The notes beneath the pieces are model-generated. The model searched no databases, had not been told where the DNA came from, and saw nothing but the letters and a program-made list of their open reading frames with translations. From Roseicyclus salinarum (lineage in GTDB: Bacteria > Pseudomonadota > Alphaproteobacteria > Rhodobacterales > Rhodobacteraceae), in NCBI RefSeq assembly GCF_029624655.1, contig NZ_JARRSA010000035.1, positions 1 through 39,839 on the forward strand: DNA of 39,839 nt. The letters are read 5' to 3'. Made by a program: the position numbers and the translations under genes. Numbering within the stretch: the stretch's first letter is position 1; every line of letters begins with the position of its first letter. Below are positions 17,315 to 24,989 of the stretch, one piece after another.

Positions 17315-18274
17315 ATGTCGCACCCCACCGATTTCAACGATCGAATGCTCTCGCTCGGTCTCGCCCGCGTGTCGGAGGCGGCGGCGATGGCGTCGGCCGA
17401 ACTGATCGGGCGCGGCGACGAGAAGGCCGCCGACCAGGCGGCGGTGAACGCCATGCGCGACCAGTTGAACCGGCTCGACATCCGCGGTGTCGTGGTCATC
17501 GGCGAGGGCGAGCGCGACGAGGCCCCGATGCTCTACATCGGCGAGGAGGTCGGCAACGGCGAAGGCCCCGAGGTGGACATCGCCCTCGATCCGCTGGAAG
17601 GCACGACGCTGACCGCCAAGGACATGCCCAACGCCCTGACGGTGATCGCCATGGGCCCGCGCGGCTCGATGCTCCACGCCCCCGATGTCTACATGGACAA
17701 GCTCGCCATCGGCCCCGGCTACCGCCCCGGTGTCGTCACGCTCGACATGTCGCCGGCCGAGCGCGTGTCGGCCCTCGCCACGGCGCAGGGCGTGTCTACC
17801 AAGAACATCACCGTCTGCGTGCTGGAGCGTCCCCGCCACGAGGAGATGATCGAGGAGCTGCGCACCACCGACTGCGCGATCCGCCTGATCACCGACGGCG
17901 ACGTCGCGGGCGTCATGCACTGCGCCGAACCGCGGACGGGAATCGACATGTACATGGGCTCGGGCGGCGCGCCCGAGGGCGTGCTCGCCGCGGCGGCGCT
18001 GAAATGCATGGGCGGGCAGATGTTCGGCCGGCTCCTGTTCCGCAACGACGACGAGAAGGCCCGCGCGCGCAAGGCCGGCATCACCCATCTCGACCGCGTC
18101 TACACCCGCGACGACATGGTCACGCAGCACGTCATCTTCGCCGCAACGGGCGTCACCGACGGCTCGATCCTGCCCGGCATCAAGCGCGAGGTCGGCCACC
18201 TGACCGCCGAGACGATCCTGATGCGTTCCAAGACCGGTTCGGTGCGCCGCATGTCCTATCGCAATCCGCGCTGA
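17315..18274 (+). CDS. glpX: Class II fructose-1,6-bisphosphatase
   Basis: Hydrolyses fructose 1,6-bisphosphate to fructose 6-phosphate; gluconeogenic (and possibly sedoheptulose-bisphosphatase) step. It has 319 residues. The lithium-sensitive phosphatase motifs are GEGERDEAPML at 63-73 and DPLEGTTL at 92-99. GSGGAPEGVLAAAALKCMGG and the C-terminal MRSKTGSVRRM are also present. Start ATG 17315 (MSHPTDFNDRMLSLGLARV) with GGAAGGAAAC upstream. It is probably co-transcribed with hom and recJ. Confidence 0.96.
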   Translation: MSHPTDFNDRMLSLGLARVSEAAAMASAELIGRGDEKAADQAAVNAMRDQLNRLDIRGVVVIGEGERDEAPMLYIGEEVGNGEGPEVDIALDPLEGTTLTAKDMPNALTVIAMGPRGSMLHAPDVYMDKLAIGPGYRPGVVTLDMSPAERVSALATAQGVSTKNITVCVLERPRHEEMIEELRTTDCAIRLITDGDVAGVMHCAEPRTGIDMYMGSGGAPEGVLAAAALKCMGGQMFGRLLFRNDDEKARARKAGITHLDRVYTRDDMVTQHVIFAATGVTDGSILPGIKREVGHLTAETILMRSKTGSVRRMSYRNPR

Positions 18275-18277
18275 GGC

Positions 18278-18502
18278 ATGGACGGAACGGCGGCGCGCAT
18301 CCTGATCGACCTCCGAACGGGCCGCGAGCCGCCTGCGGCGCCGGTCTGCAGGGCATCCGCGCGGTCGGCCCGCATCGGCACCTTTCGCTGCGCGCCGTCA
18401 CGGGGCCCGAAGCCCGCCACCCGTCGCTCGCCCACGCGCGTCGCCCAAGCCACCGGCGCGCAAGGACCGTCCTTCGCCACCGCGGCAGGGGCCACGCCAT
18501 GA
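18278..18502 (+). CDS. Doubtful 74-residue ORF between glpX and recJ
   Basis: ATG 18278 comes three bases after the glpX stop and the frame ends at TGA 18502, overlapping the recJ ATG as ATGA. This placement is what coupled genes show. The product begins MDGTAARILIDLRTGREPP, but the rest is rich in Arg, Ala, Ser, Pro and Thr, like a frame in non-coding GC-rich DNA, and no motif is seen. There is no good ribosome binding site beyond coupling from glpX. Otherwise the 224-bp gap holds nothing recognisable. Confidence 0.2.
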   Translation: MDGTAARILIDLRTGREPPAAPVCRASARSARIGTFRCAPSRGPKPATRRSPTRVAQATGAQGPSFATAAGATP

Positions 18503-20241
18503 ACGCCTATCTTGGCGTCGAGGCGTCGCTGACCGGGCGGCGCTGGATCGGCCCCGACGTCGAGGCCGAGCGCCTTGCCGCGGCCCTGGCGCAGCGTGGC
18601 GCGCTCGAGCCCGCGGTGGCCGCCGTCCTCGCGCGCCGCGGCGTGGCGCCCGAGGAGGCGGCGGGCTTTCTCGCGCCCTCGCTGCGCGACCTCCTGCCCG
18701 ACCCCGCCGTCCTCAAGGACATGGAGGCCGCCTCCGAGCGACTGGCGCGCGCCCTGAAGCAGCGTGAGCGCATCGCCGTCTTCGCCGATTACGACGTGGA
18801 CGGCGGCGCCTCCGCGGCGCTTCTGATCACGTGGCTCCGCCGGATGGGACACGGCGCCACGCTCTACGTTCCCGACCGGATCGACGAGGGCTACGGGCCT
18901 AACGAGCCCGCCATGGCGCGGCTGGCCGAGACCCACGACCTCATCGTGTGCGTGGACTGCGGCACCCTCAGCCATGGCCCCATAGCGGCGGCGAAGGGCG
19001 CGGACGTGATCGTCGTGGACCATCACCTCGCCGAGGCCGAGCTGCCCGCCTGCGTCGCCGTGGTGAACCCCAACCGCCAGGACGAGCCGGGCGATCTCGG
19101 CCATCTCTGCGCCGCGGGCGTCGTGTTCCTGCTGCTGGTTGACCTCAACCGCAGGCTGAGGGCCGAGGGCGTCGCCGGGCCCGACCTGATGGCCATGCTC
19201 GATCTCGTGGCGCTGGCGACCGTGGCCGATGTCGCGCCCTTGCGGGGCGTCAACCGCGCCTTCGTGCGGCAGGGGCTGACCGTCATGGGGCGGCGGGCGC
19301 GCGCGGGTCTGGTCGCCCTGTCCGACATCGCGCGCCTCGACAGGCCGCCGACCGGCTACCATCTCGGATTCGTGCTGGGGCCGCGCGTCAATGCGGGCGG
19401 CAGGATCGGCGAGGCGGACCTCGGCGCGCGCCTTCTGGCGACGGACGACCCCGAGGAGGCGGCGGCGCTGGCCCGCAGGCTCGATACGCTCAACACAGAC
19501 CGCCGCGAGATCGAGGCGCGGGTGCGCGAGGCGGCGCTGGCGCAGGCCGAGGCGCGCGGCCTCGACGCGCCGCTCGTCTGGGCGGCCGAGGAGGGCTGGC
19601 ACCCCGGCGTGGTCGGCATCGTGGCGAGCCGCCTGAAGGAGCACACGCACCGGCCAGCCATCGTCATCGGCTTCGACGGCGACGCCGGCAAGGGATCGGG
19701 CCGCTCGGTTTCGGGCGTCGACCTTGGCGCGTCGATCCAGCGGCTCGCGGCCGAGGGCCTCATCCAGAAGGGCGGCGGGCACCGCATGGCCGCGGGCCTC
19801 TCGCTGAGCCGGGCGCAGCTGGAGCCCGCGATGGAGCGCCTTGCCGAGCTTCTGGCAAAGCAGGGCGCCGGGACCGGCGGCGCGGGCGACTACAGGCTCG
19901 ACGGCGTGCTCATGCCGCAGGCCGCCCAGCCAGACCTGGTCGAGCGCATCGAGGCGGCGGGCCCCTTCGGCGCCTCGGCCCCTGCCCCGCGCTTCGCCTT
20001 TCCCGCGATGCGGATCCGCATGACGCGGCCCGTCGGCGAGGGTCACCTTCGCCTCGCCTTCGGCGATGGCGGCGCGGGCGGCCTCGACGCGATCTGCTTC
20101 GACGCCGCGCGCCTCGGGCTCGACGCGCTCCAGAGCCATCAGGGCCGTCCGGTTCACCTTGCGGGCCGCGTGGAACTCAACCACTGGAACGGCCGGACGC
20201 GGGTTCAGCTCTCTCTCGAGGACGCCGCCTGGGCGGAATGA
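18499..20241 (+). CDS. recJ: Single-strand-specific exonuclease RecJ
   Basis: 5'-3' ssDNA exonuclease used in recombination, base excision and mismatch repair. The 580 residues cover the DHH domain: motif I AVFADYDVDGGAS (about 93-105), CVDCG at 151-155, VVDHHLAEAELP at about 172-183, and VALATVADVAPL. The DHHA1 part (LGPRVNAGGRIGEADLG; GRSVSGVDLG; KGGGHRMAAG) and a C-terminal OB-like domain (VHLAGRVELNHWNGRTRVQL) follow. ATG 18499 has GCAGGGGCC upstream. Full length, with the metal-binding Asp/His residues intact. The gene runs up to the tRNA-Glu promoter. Confidence 0.95.
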   Translation: MNAYLGVEASLTGRRWIGPDVEAERLAAALAQRGALEPAVAAVLARRGVAPEEAAGFLAPSLRDLLPDPAVLKDMEAASERLARALKQRERIAVFADYDVDGGASAALLITWLRRMGHGATLYVPDRIDEGYGPNEPAMARLAETHDLIVCVDCGTLSHGPIAAAKGADVIVVDHHLAEAELPACVAVVNPNRQDEPGDLGHLCAAGVVFLLLVDLNRRLRAEGVAGPDLMAMLDLVALATVADVAPLRGVNRAFVRQGLTVMGRRARAGLVALSDIARLDRPPTGYHLGFVLGPRVNAGGRIGEADLGARLLATDDPEEAAALARRLDTLNTDRREIEARVREAALAQAEARGLDAPLVWAAEEGWHPGVVGIVASRLKEHTHRPAIVIGFDGDAGKGSGRSVSGVDLGASIQRLAAEGLIQKGGGHRMAAGLSLSRAQLEPAMERLAELLAKQGAGTGGAGDYRLDGVLMPQAAQPDLVERIEAAGPFGASAPAPRFAFPAMRIRMTRPVGEGHLRLAFGDGGAGGLDAICFDAARLGLDALQSHQGRPVHLAGRVELNHWNGRTRVQLSLEDAAWAE

Positions 20242-20282
20242 GCGGCGCGGCGGAAATCGCGCATGGGACTGCAAGAATCCAC

Positions 20283-20311
20283 TTGATCCCGCGCCCGCGT
20301 TTTCCTAGACA
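20283..20311 (+). promoter_or_regulatory. tRNA-Glu promoter
   Basis: TTGATC (20283-20288), a 17-bp spacer and TAGACA (20306-20311) form a sigma-70-like promoter ending 17 bp before the mature tRNA 5' end. Spacing and position fit a stable-RNA promoter. Confidence 0.6.
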
Positions 20312-20328
20312 CCGTCCACGCCAAGCGC

Positions 20329-20403
20329 GGCCCGTTCGTCTATCGGTTAGGACGCCAGGTTTTCAACCTGGAAAGAGGGGTTCGATTCCCCTACGGGCTG
20401 CCA
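20329..20403 (+). tRNA. tRNA-Glu (anticodon TTC), CCA encoded
   Basis: The 75-nt sequence folds as a full cloverleaf. The acceptor arms are GGCCCGT and ACGGGCT (first pair G-U), and the D-arm contains TCTATCGGTTAGGA. The anticodon stem is CCAGG/CCTGG with loop TT-TTC-AA (anticodon 20362-20364). The T-arm is AGGGGTTCGATTCCCCT, followed by discriminator G and CCA at 20401-20403. It follows recJ. Its 3' end borders the compositionally different stretch 20404-22165, the classic position for integrated elements. Confidence 0.98.
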
Positions 20404-20493
20404 CTTCGTTACTTCAATTATATGATTTTGTTGTGGGATTTGGATTTACTCCATCACCCATCCCCCAGCATGACGGCGACTGACACGCCGCTT

Positions 20494-20511
20494 CAGCAAA
20501 TTAGTTTGCTG
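20494..20511. repeat. Short hairpin 3' of tRNA-Glu
   Basis: CAGCAAA (20494-20500) and TTTGCTG (20505-20511) are perfect inverted arms with loop TTAG. It lies 90 bp after the tRNA in AT-richer DNA. It could terminate the tRNA transcript or be an integrase arm-site remnant; the sequence does not decide. Confidence 0.4.
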
Positions 20512-20525
20512 TGGTGCTTTCGCGG

Positions 20526-20535
20526 TACGGGCTGC
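20526..20535 (+). repeat. Direct repeat of the tRNA-Glu 3' end, possible att remnant
   Basis: TACGGGCTGC here repeats 20392-20401 of the tRNA gene (acceptor stem plus first C of CCA), and the next bases are TA against CA in the tRNA. Ten exact bases 124 bp from the tRNA end, in foreign-looking DNA, suggest a remnant of an attachment site or of a second tRNA end. The match is short, so chance is not excluded. Confidence 0.35.
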
Positions 20536-20634
20536 TAACGTGAAGATACGACGACGTGTAAAGTGTCAGGCGGTGCGGCGCGCGCACTGATGCCAGCCGT
20601 TGCGGCGGTAACGTCAAGCAGAACAAGTGACTAG

Positions 20635-21216
20635 ATGATGACGGTTGCCACCAAACGCTTCTTTTCAGCACTTTTCGTTGTCTGCAGCCTGCCTCTTGGC
20701 CCAGCGAGCGCTTCCGATGGCCATCACGCGCAACAAATCCTGCAAGCAATCCAATATGAAATCTCCTATGTCCCCGAGGGTCAACGGCAAGCAGTTGCCT
20801 CCGCACTGCGCGACTATTGGCTGCATTTTGAGAGTAGGGTCCCTCGTCTGTCTCCAAGCGAACTGGCGTGGATAGAAGGCGAACTCAATGCCTCTGGCGA
20901 ACGCATGGCACGGGCCCTTGGCACCCGGGAATATTCACTTTGGACCCTAAGTCAGATCGTTGCCTCATGCCTAGAGCGACTTGATCAGATTTTCCTTTCG
21001 CTCGGCAGTGAGACGGAGATGTTTCATTGGGTTCAACTAGGCACCTGCCTTGACGAGCATCAACGACTTAATCAAGCGCTACATCATGCCGGCCTCTCAA
21101 ACGGCAGATATGACGGTTCATTTAACCTCAATGCGCTCGACTTCGCTCACGATGCCGTGCTCCAAAGCATCGCCCCGTCTGCGATGGCGGACACAATGGG
21201 ATGGTCTTTCGACTGA
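20635..21216 (+). CDS. Secreted hypothetical protein in AT-richer island
   Basis: The 193-residue product begins MMTVATKRFFSALFVVCSLP, a signal peptide with likely cleavage after PASA (about residue 26). The mature part is mostly helical by pattern (HAQQILQAIQYEISYVPEGQ; SELAWIEGELNASGERMARA), with two cysteines (SCLERLD, LGTCLDEHQ) that could pair in the periplasm. No family is recognised. Codons such as CAA, GCA, GTT, AAA and TCA are far commoner than in the neighbours, indicating transfer. No strong ribosome binding site precedes the double ATG at 20635/20638. It has no partner gene. Confidence 0.6.
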   Translation: MMTVATKRFFSALFVVCSLPLGPASASDGHHAQQILQAIQYEISYVPEGQRQAVASALRDYWLHFESRVPRLSPSELAWIEGELNASGERMARALGTREYSLWTLSQIVASCLERLDQIFLSLGSETEMFHWVQLGTCLDEHQRLNQALHHAGLSNGRYDGSFNLNALDFAHDAVLQSIAPSAMADTMGWSFD

Positions 21217-21233
21217 CTTCTCAATATTTGGGA

Positions 21234-21641
21234 ATGCTAGCGTGTGCATCTTGCCGAGCCCTCGCCGCCCGCTTGCGGCACCTGTTCTCACGATAGAGTG
21301 CATCGGCACGCAGATGGTCTGGTAGGAAGTCGCCGCAGCAGCGGCGTTTCCACTTCCCCCCATCGGATACGCCGGATGAGGGCATCGGCGCGAGCTTTCT
21401 GATTGCCTTTGTTCCCGGTCCACTCATACGCCTGCCAGCAGACGCGCGCCAAACCGGGTCGGTCATCCTCTATCCAGACGCGGGGCCGGATGACCCCGCG
21501 AGTCTCGACCGATTCAAGGCGCTCTTGATCTTCCGCACTTCGCCGGAAAATCCGCCGCGCCGCTTTGATCCCCAGCACCTCACGAAACTGGCAAACGCGC
21601 TCGTGCGCTGCGCGCCAAACCCTTTCCGGGAGACAATTTAA
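21234..21641 (+). pseudogene. ORF broken by an amber codon, family unknown
   Basis: One frame runs from ATG 21234 to TAA 21641, interrupted only by TAG at 21294-21296. The part after it, about 114 codons without an in-frame ATG, reads like protein: GASFLIAFVPGPLIRLPADA, then GSVILYPDAGPDDPASLDRF and RFDPQHLTKLANALVRC. By eye, G+C in this frame is highest at codon position 3 and lowest at position 2, as expected for coding on this strand. I read it as a gene fragment or decayed gene. An antisense frame at 21288-21647 is open but has the wrong position pattern. Confidence 0.35.
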
Positions 21642-22165
21642 ACGCACAGCCCATTTTGGTGCACCTTCCGCAACAATGCATCAAGTGCACTTGCTCGAAT
21701 CGCTCGTCTCGGCACGTGCGGATAACGGCGGATTTCTCGGACAGATCGGTGACGATCTCGGAAACGACGACCGGGCCCACCGTCAAATCGGCATGCTCGG
21801 TTTGGCCTTGCAACGTCGGATCAAAGCCTTGGCAGGTCCACGGAGGGGTACGGCTCGGCCTTCGAAGTGGCGTCGGTAGCTTTGCCCGCATGGGTGATCT
21901 TTACTGTTGGCGGGTTTCGCCGCCCTACTGGGCGTCGCCAGACCGAGGGCAAGAACGCAGGGCCAGCCACGCTTGCTCCGGGCCCGATCGGCCTCCGGTG
22001 GTCACCAGCGTCCATTTCCGGCGCCGGAAACCGGGCCGCGCTGCGTCCGTGGCGTCGCGGCGCCTGTCCGGCCCCCGCGCCGCCGTCAAAGGGGCGTGTG
22101 TGCGGCGGGGCGCGGGCATAGGCCGATGCCGCATTGTGCCCGCCGGGATCGAGCCGTTGCCGCGC
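21642..22165. other. Stretch without a supported gene
   Basis: About 520 bp between the broken ORF and the mscS-like gene. Frames on both strands (for example 21580-21891 minus and the plus frame beginning at 21565) are open for about 100 codons but lack ribosome binding sites and recognisable domains, and they overlap one another. G+C rises back to the chromosomal level toward the right, so the edge of the foreign stretch is probably near 21.9-22.1 kb. Confidence 0.4.
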
Positions 22166-22184
22166 CCCGCCCCCGGCGGGCGGG
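22166..22184 (-). terminator. Hairpin just after the MscS-like gene
   Basis: CCCGCCC (22166-22172) and GGGCGGG (22178-22184) pair around a 5-nt loop, five bases beyond the stop codon at 22190 on the minus strand. No T-run follows, so this is a candidate only. Confidence 0.4.
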
Positions 22185-22189
22185 ACCGT

Positions 22190-24514
22190 TCACGCCGGGT
22201 CGCCGTCGCCGTCGCTTTCGATGTGCAGGGACTGCGTCCGGCCCTTCTTGTCCTCGCCGAAGTAGAGCGTGGTATGGGGGAACGGGATCTCGATGCCGCG
22301 CTCGTCGAAGATGCGCTTGACGATCTCGTTGTAGGCGCGGCCCACGCCCCACTGCTTGCCCGGCAGTGTCTTGATGCGGGCGCGCAAGACCACGGCGCTG
22401 TCGGCGAACTGGTCGAGGCCGAACCACTCGAGGTCGCCCATAAGGTTCGGCGCCTGCTCGGGGTCGTCGCGCAGGGCGTCGTAGGCGTCGAACATGGCCT
22501 GTTTCGCCTCGTCCACGTCCTCGCGGTAGGCCACGCCCATGTCCACGACGTAGTTCGAGAAGTCGCGCGTGTAGTTCGAGACCGAGTCCACGGACGAGAA
22601 CGGGACGAGGTGGTAGACGCCGTGCAGGTCGCGCAGGCTGACCGAGCGGATGGTGAGTTTCTCCACCACGCCCGTCAACGGGCCCGCGGTGACGATATCG
22701 CCCACGTTCATGGCGTTCTCGAGCTGGATGAAGACGCCGGTGATCACGTCCTGAACCAGCTTCTGCGCGCCGAAACCGATGGCGAGGCCGAGAACCCCGG
22801 CCGAGGCGAGAAGCGGGCCGATGTCGAGGCCGATCTCCGAAAGCGCGAACATCAGCGTGATCACCAGAAGCAGGATGGTCAGCGCGTTGCGCAAAAGCGC
22901 CAGCAGCGTCTGCTCGCGCGCCGTGGGCACGGTACCGAAATCCGGGTTGAGGCGATACTCGACCCACGAGACGAGCGCGAGCCACAGCGCGAAGGCCGAG
23001 CCGAGGATCACCACGACCGACACGACGGTGCCGAGGAAGCCGAGGCCCGCGGGCGTGGTCAGCCAGCCGCCCACACCGATGAGCCCTGCCGCATCGACGG
23101 CGAACAGCGCCAGCGCGATCAGAAGGGCGATGCGGATGCCCGTCAGGATCTGCGGCACGAACCCGTTCAGGCGGCCCTCGAGACGCGGCAAGCGCTCGTT
23201 CACATGCTGGGGCAGCCGGACGCCCTTTCCGATGGCCCGGCTCAGGATGCCCGAAAGCACCACCGCCGCGAAGACAGCCGCGCCGACGAGCCCCGAGGCC
23301 TTGAGCACGTCGACGACCCGTTGCATCGGCTGGGTCAGCCCCGTCGCGAGGACGAAGGCCAGCCACAGAAGCGCAAGGAGGTGCCATTTGCGTGCGAGAA
23401 CGGCGTAGAGGCCGGGCTTGCGCGGCTCCTCGGCGAGGCGCGGACCGTCGGCGGACACATCCTCCACGACAAGCGCGCCCTCGGCCTGCGCCGCCGCCTG
23501 CGGGTCGGTGACGGGGGTGCGGCCCTGCGCGATAAGCCACTCCGCCACCGGCTGGCGCCTGCGGACGGCCACTGCCCCGAGATAGATCGCGGCCAGCGCG
23601 ATCACGGCGCTCGCCACGCTGTTGCCCGCCGCCGCCGAGGCGTTCGCGTTCACGATCGGCACGAGCAGGAGCAGGCCGTAGCCGATCAGGCTGATGCCGA
23701 TATTGAGCGCCCGGTATAGACGGCGCGCGCCAAGATCGCTTATCGGCAGCGGCCTGAGCTGCCCGGCGGCGGGCGAGATCACGAGACGGACCACGACCTT
23801 CACCATCTCCACCGCGACAAAGGCGTTGAGGTAGAGCGATTGCCGGATCGCGATCTCGCCGAACTGGCCGATCACCGTCGCGGCGAGGCCGTAGCCGATG
23901 GCCCAGGCCAGGACCACGACACCGGCATCGATCAGGCCCGAGGCCGCGAAGATCAGCCAGCGGCCCGCCATGCCCTCGGCCTGCGCGCGCCGCCCCATGC
24001 GGCCGTAGACCGTGCGCGCCGCGCGGCGCAGCACGACGAACGCCACGATGGTGGACACGATCACCAGAAGAAGGTCGCGGAACGCGTCGAGCAGGATGCC
24101 CATCTCGCGCACCCCGAAATTGTCGAGCGCGTCGGGCGCGCGCTCCAGGGCGGTCCAGGCCGCTTGCGCGCCCGAGGCGAGGCCCTGCACGGTGTCCTGC
24201 GTCGCCGCCGCGATCCGGCGCGTCAGCGACACCGGCGGCGGCGGCGCGGCGGGCTCGGCGCCCGCTTGCGACGCAAGGCGGTCGAGTTCCTCGATGAGCG
24301 CTTCGCGGCTCGCGTCGTCGCGCAGGATCTCGGCGAGCGCCGCGCGCGGATCGACAGCGGGCGCGCCGTCGGACGGGGTGGCCTGTGACTCGGCGGACGC
24401 ATCCGGCCCCGAGGTTTCCTGCGCGAGGGCTGCTCTCGGCACCGCGAGGGCGAGCATGAGAATAAAGGCGAGGCGGGCCGCCAGAGCGGTCAGGTTCTTG
24501 AAGTAATCACGCAT
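22190..24514 (-). CDS. Large MscS-family mechanosensitive channel
   Basis: Inner-membrane channel that opens on membrane tension to release solutes in osmotic downshock. It has 774 residues with a signal peptide (MRDYFKNLTALAARLAFILM, cleavage after ALAQ, about 32). A periplasmic Ala/Pro-rich region (about 33-140) and about ten hydrophobic segments (140-590) follow. The MscS core is LLASAGVLGLAIGFGAQKLV (pore helix, Gly/Ala packing) with GVFIQLENAMNVGDIV, then the beta domain and C-terminal alpha/beta vestibule (IEIPFPHTTLYFGED). Length and extra helices resemble YbiO/MscM-type rather than small MscS. A weakly marked start at 24514 is the best available. No operon partner downstream. Confidence 0.9.
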   Translation of the reverse strand: MRDYFKNLTALAARLAFILMLALAVPRAALAQETSGPDASAESQATPSDGAPAVDPRAALAEILRDDASREALIEELDRLASQAGAEPAAPPPPVSLTRRIAAATQDTVQGLASGAQAAWTALERAPDALDNFGVREMGILLDAFRDLLLVIVSTIVAFVVLRRAARTVYGRMGRRAQAEGMAGRWLIFAASGLIDAGVVVLAWAIGYGLAATVIGQFGEIAIRQSLYLNAFVAVEMVKVVVRLVISPAAGQLRPLPISDLGARRLYRALNIGISLIGYGLLLLVPIVNANASAAAGNSVASAVIALAAIYLGAVAVRRRQPVAEWLIAQGRTPVTDPQAAAQAEGALVVEDVSADGPRLAEEPRKPGLYAVLARKWHLLALLWLAFVLATGLTQPMQRVVDVLKASGLVGAAVFAAVVLSGILSRAIGKGVRLPQHVNERLPRLEGRLNGFVPQILTGIRIALLIALALFAVDAAGLIGVGGWLTTPAGLGFLGTVVSVVVILGSAFALWLALVSWVEYRLNPDFGTVPTAREQTLLALLRNALTILLLVITLMFALSEIGLDIGPLLASAGVLGLAIGFGAQKLVQDVITGVFIQLENAMNVGDIVTAGPLTGVVEKLTIRSVSLRDLHGVYHLVPFSSVDSVSNYTRDFSNYVVDMGVAYREDVDEAKQAMFDAYDALRDDPEQAPNLMGDLEWFGLDQFADSAVVLRARIKTLPGKQWGVGRAYNEIVKRIFDERGIEIPFPHTTLYFGEDKKGRTQSLHIESDGDGDPA

Positions 24515-24623
24515 GGGCGACGTCTTAGAGCAGTTGCGCCGATTTGCAAACCGGCCGGAGCACCCGCCGGATGCCAGCGCCCTGCCGGGGCGTGCGCGGC
24601 GCGGCCGCCACGAGCGGCGCGGC

Positions 24624-24974
24624 TCAGAAGGCCTCGCTTCGGATCTCGTCGATGACCCGCGCGAGGATCGCGGGATGAAGCGGCTTCTGCAGGATCGGGC
24701 GATCCCGGAAGCGCGCCGGAAGCGCGTCGGGGCGATACCCCGTCAGGAAGACGAACGGCACCCCCTCCCCGGCCAGCGCGTCGGCGAGCGGCTCCGAGGT
24801 CTCGCGGCCGAGGTTGAAGTCGAGGATGGCGAAATCGGCATGTTCGGCCCGACAGAAAGGCATCGCGCGCCCGACCGTCAGCAGCGGGCCGAGGACCTCG
24901 TGGCCAAGCTCCTGCAACGTATCGGCCAGATCGAGGCCCACGAGGGCTTCATCTTCGACCAAAAGCACCTTCAC
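24624..24974 (-). CDS. Single-domain response regulator
   Basis: The 116-residue product is a receiver domain only: VLLVEDEALVG (E7, D8), phospho-acceptor D52 in AILDFNLG, T78 in VFLTGYRP, and K97 in LQKPLHP. The FxGY/LQKP pattern is typical of receivers linked to HWE/HisKA_2 kinases in alphaproteobacteria. It lies 15 bp after the kinase stop on the same strand, so the two form a cognate pair. It has no output domain, so it acts by protein contact or as a phosphate sink. Confidence 0.92.
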   Translation of the reverse strand: MKVLLVEDEALVGLDLADTLQELGHEVLGPLLTVGRAMPFCRAEHADFAILDFNLGRETSEPLADALAGEGVPFVFLTGYRPDALPARFRDRPILQKPLHPAILARVIDEIRSEAF

Positions 24975-24989
24975 CGGGCTATGCTCCCG

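Noticed and set aside
20501-20857. 118-codon minus frame 3' of tRNA-Glu
   Set aside because: It overlaps the secreted protein gene, has no signal or domain, and its composition is not protein-like.
21288-21647. 119-codon minus frame with an ATG start
   Set aside because: Position-specific G+C favours the plus-strand frame through the same DNA; no ribosome binding site was seen.
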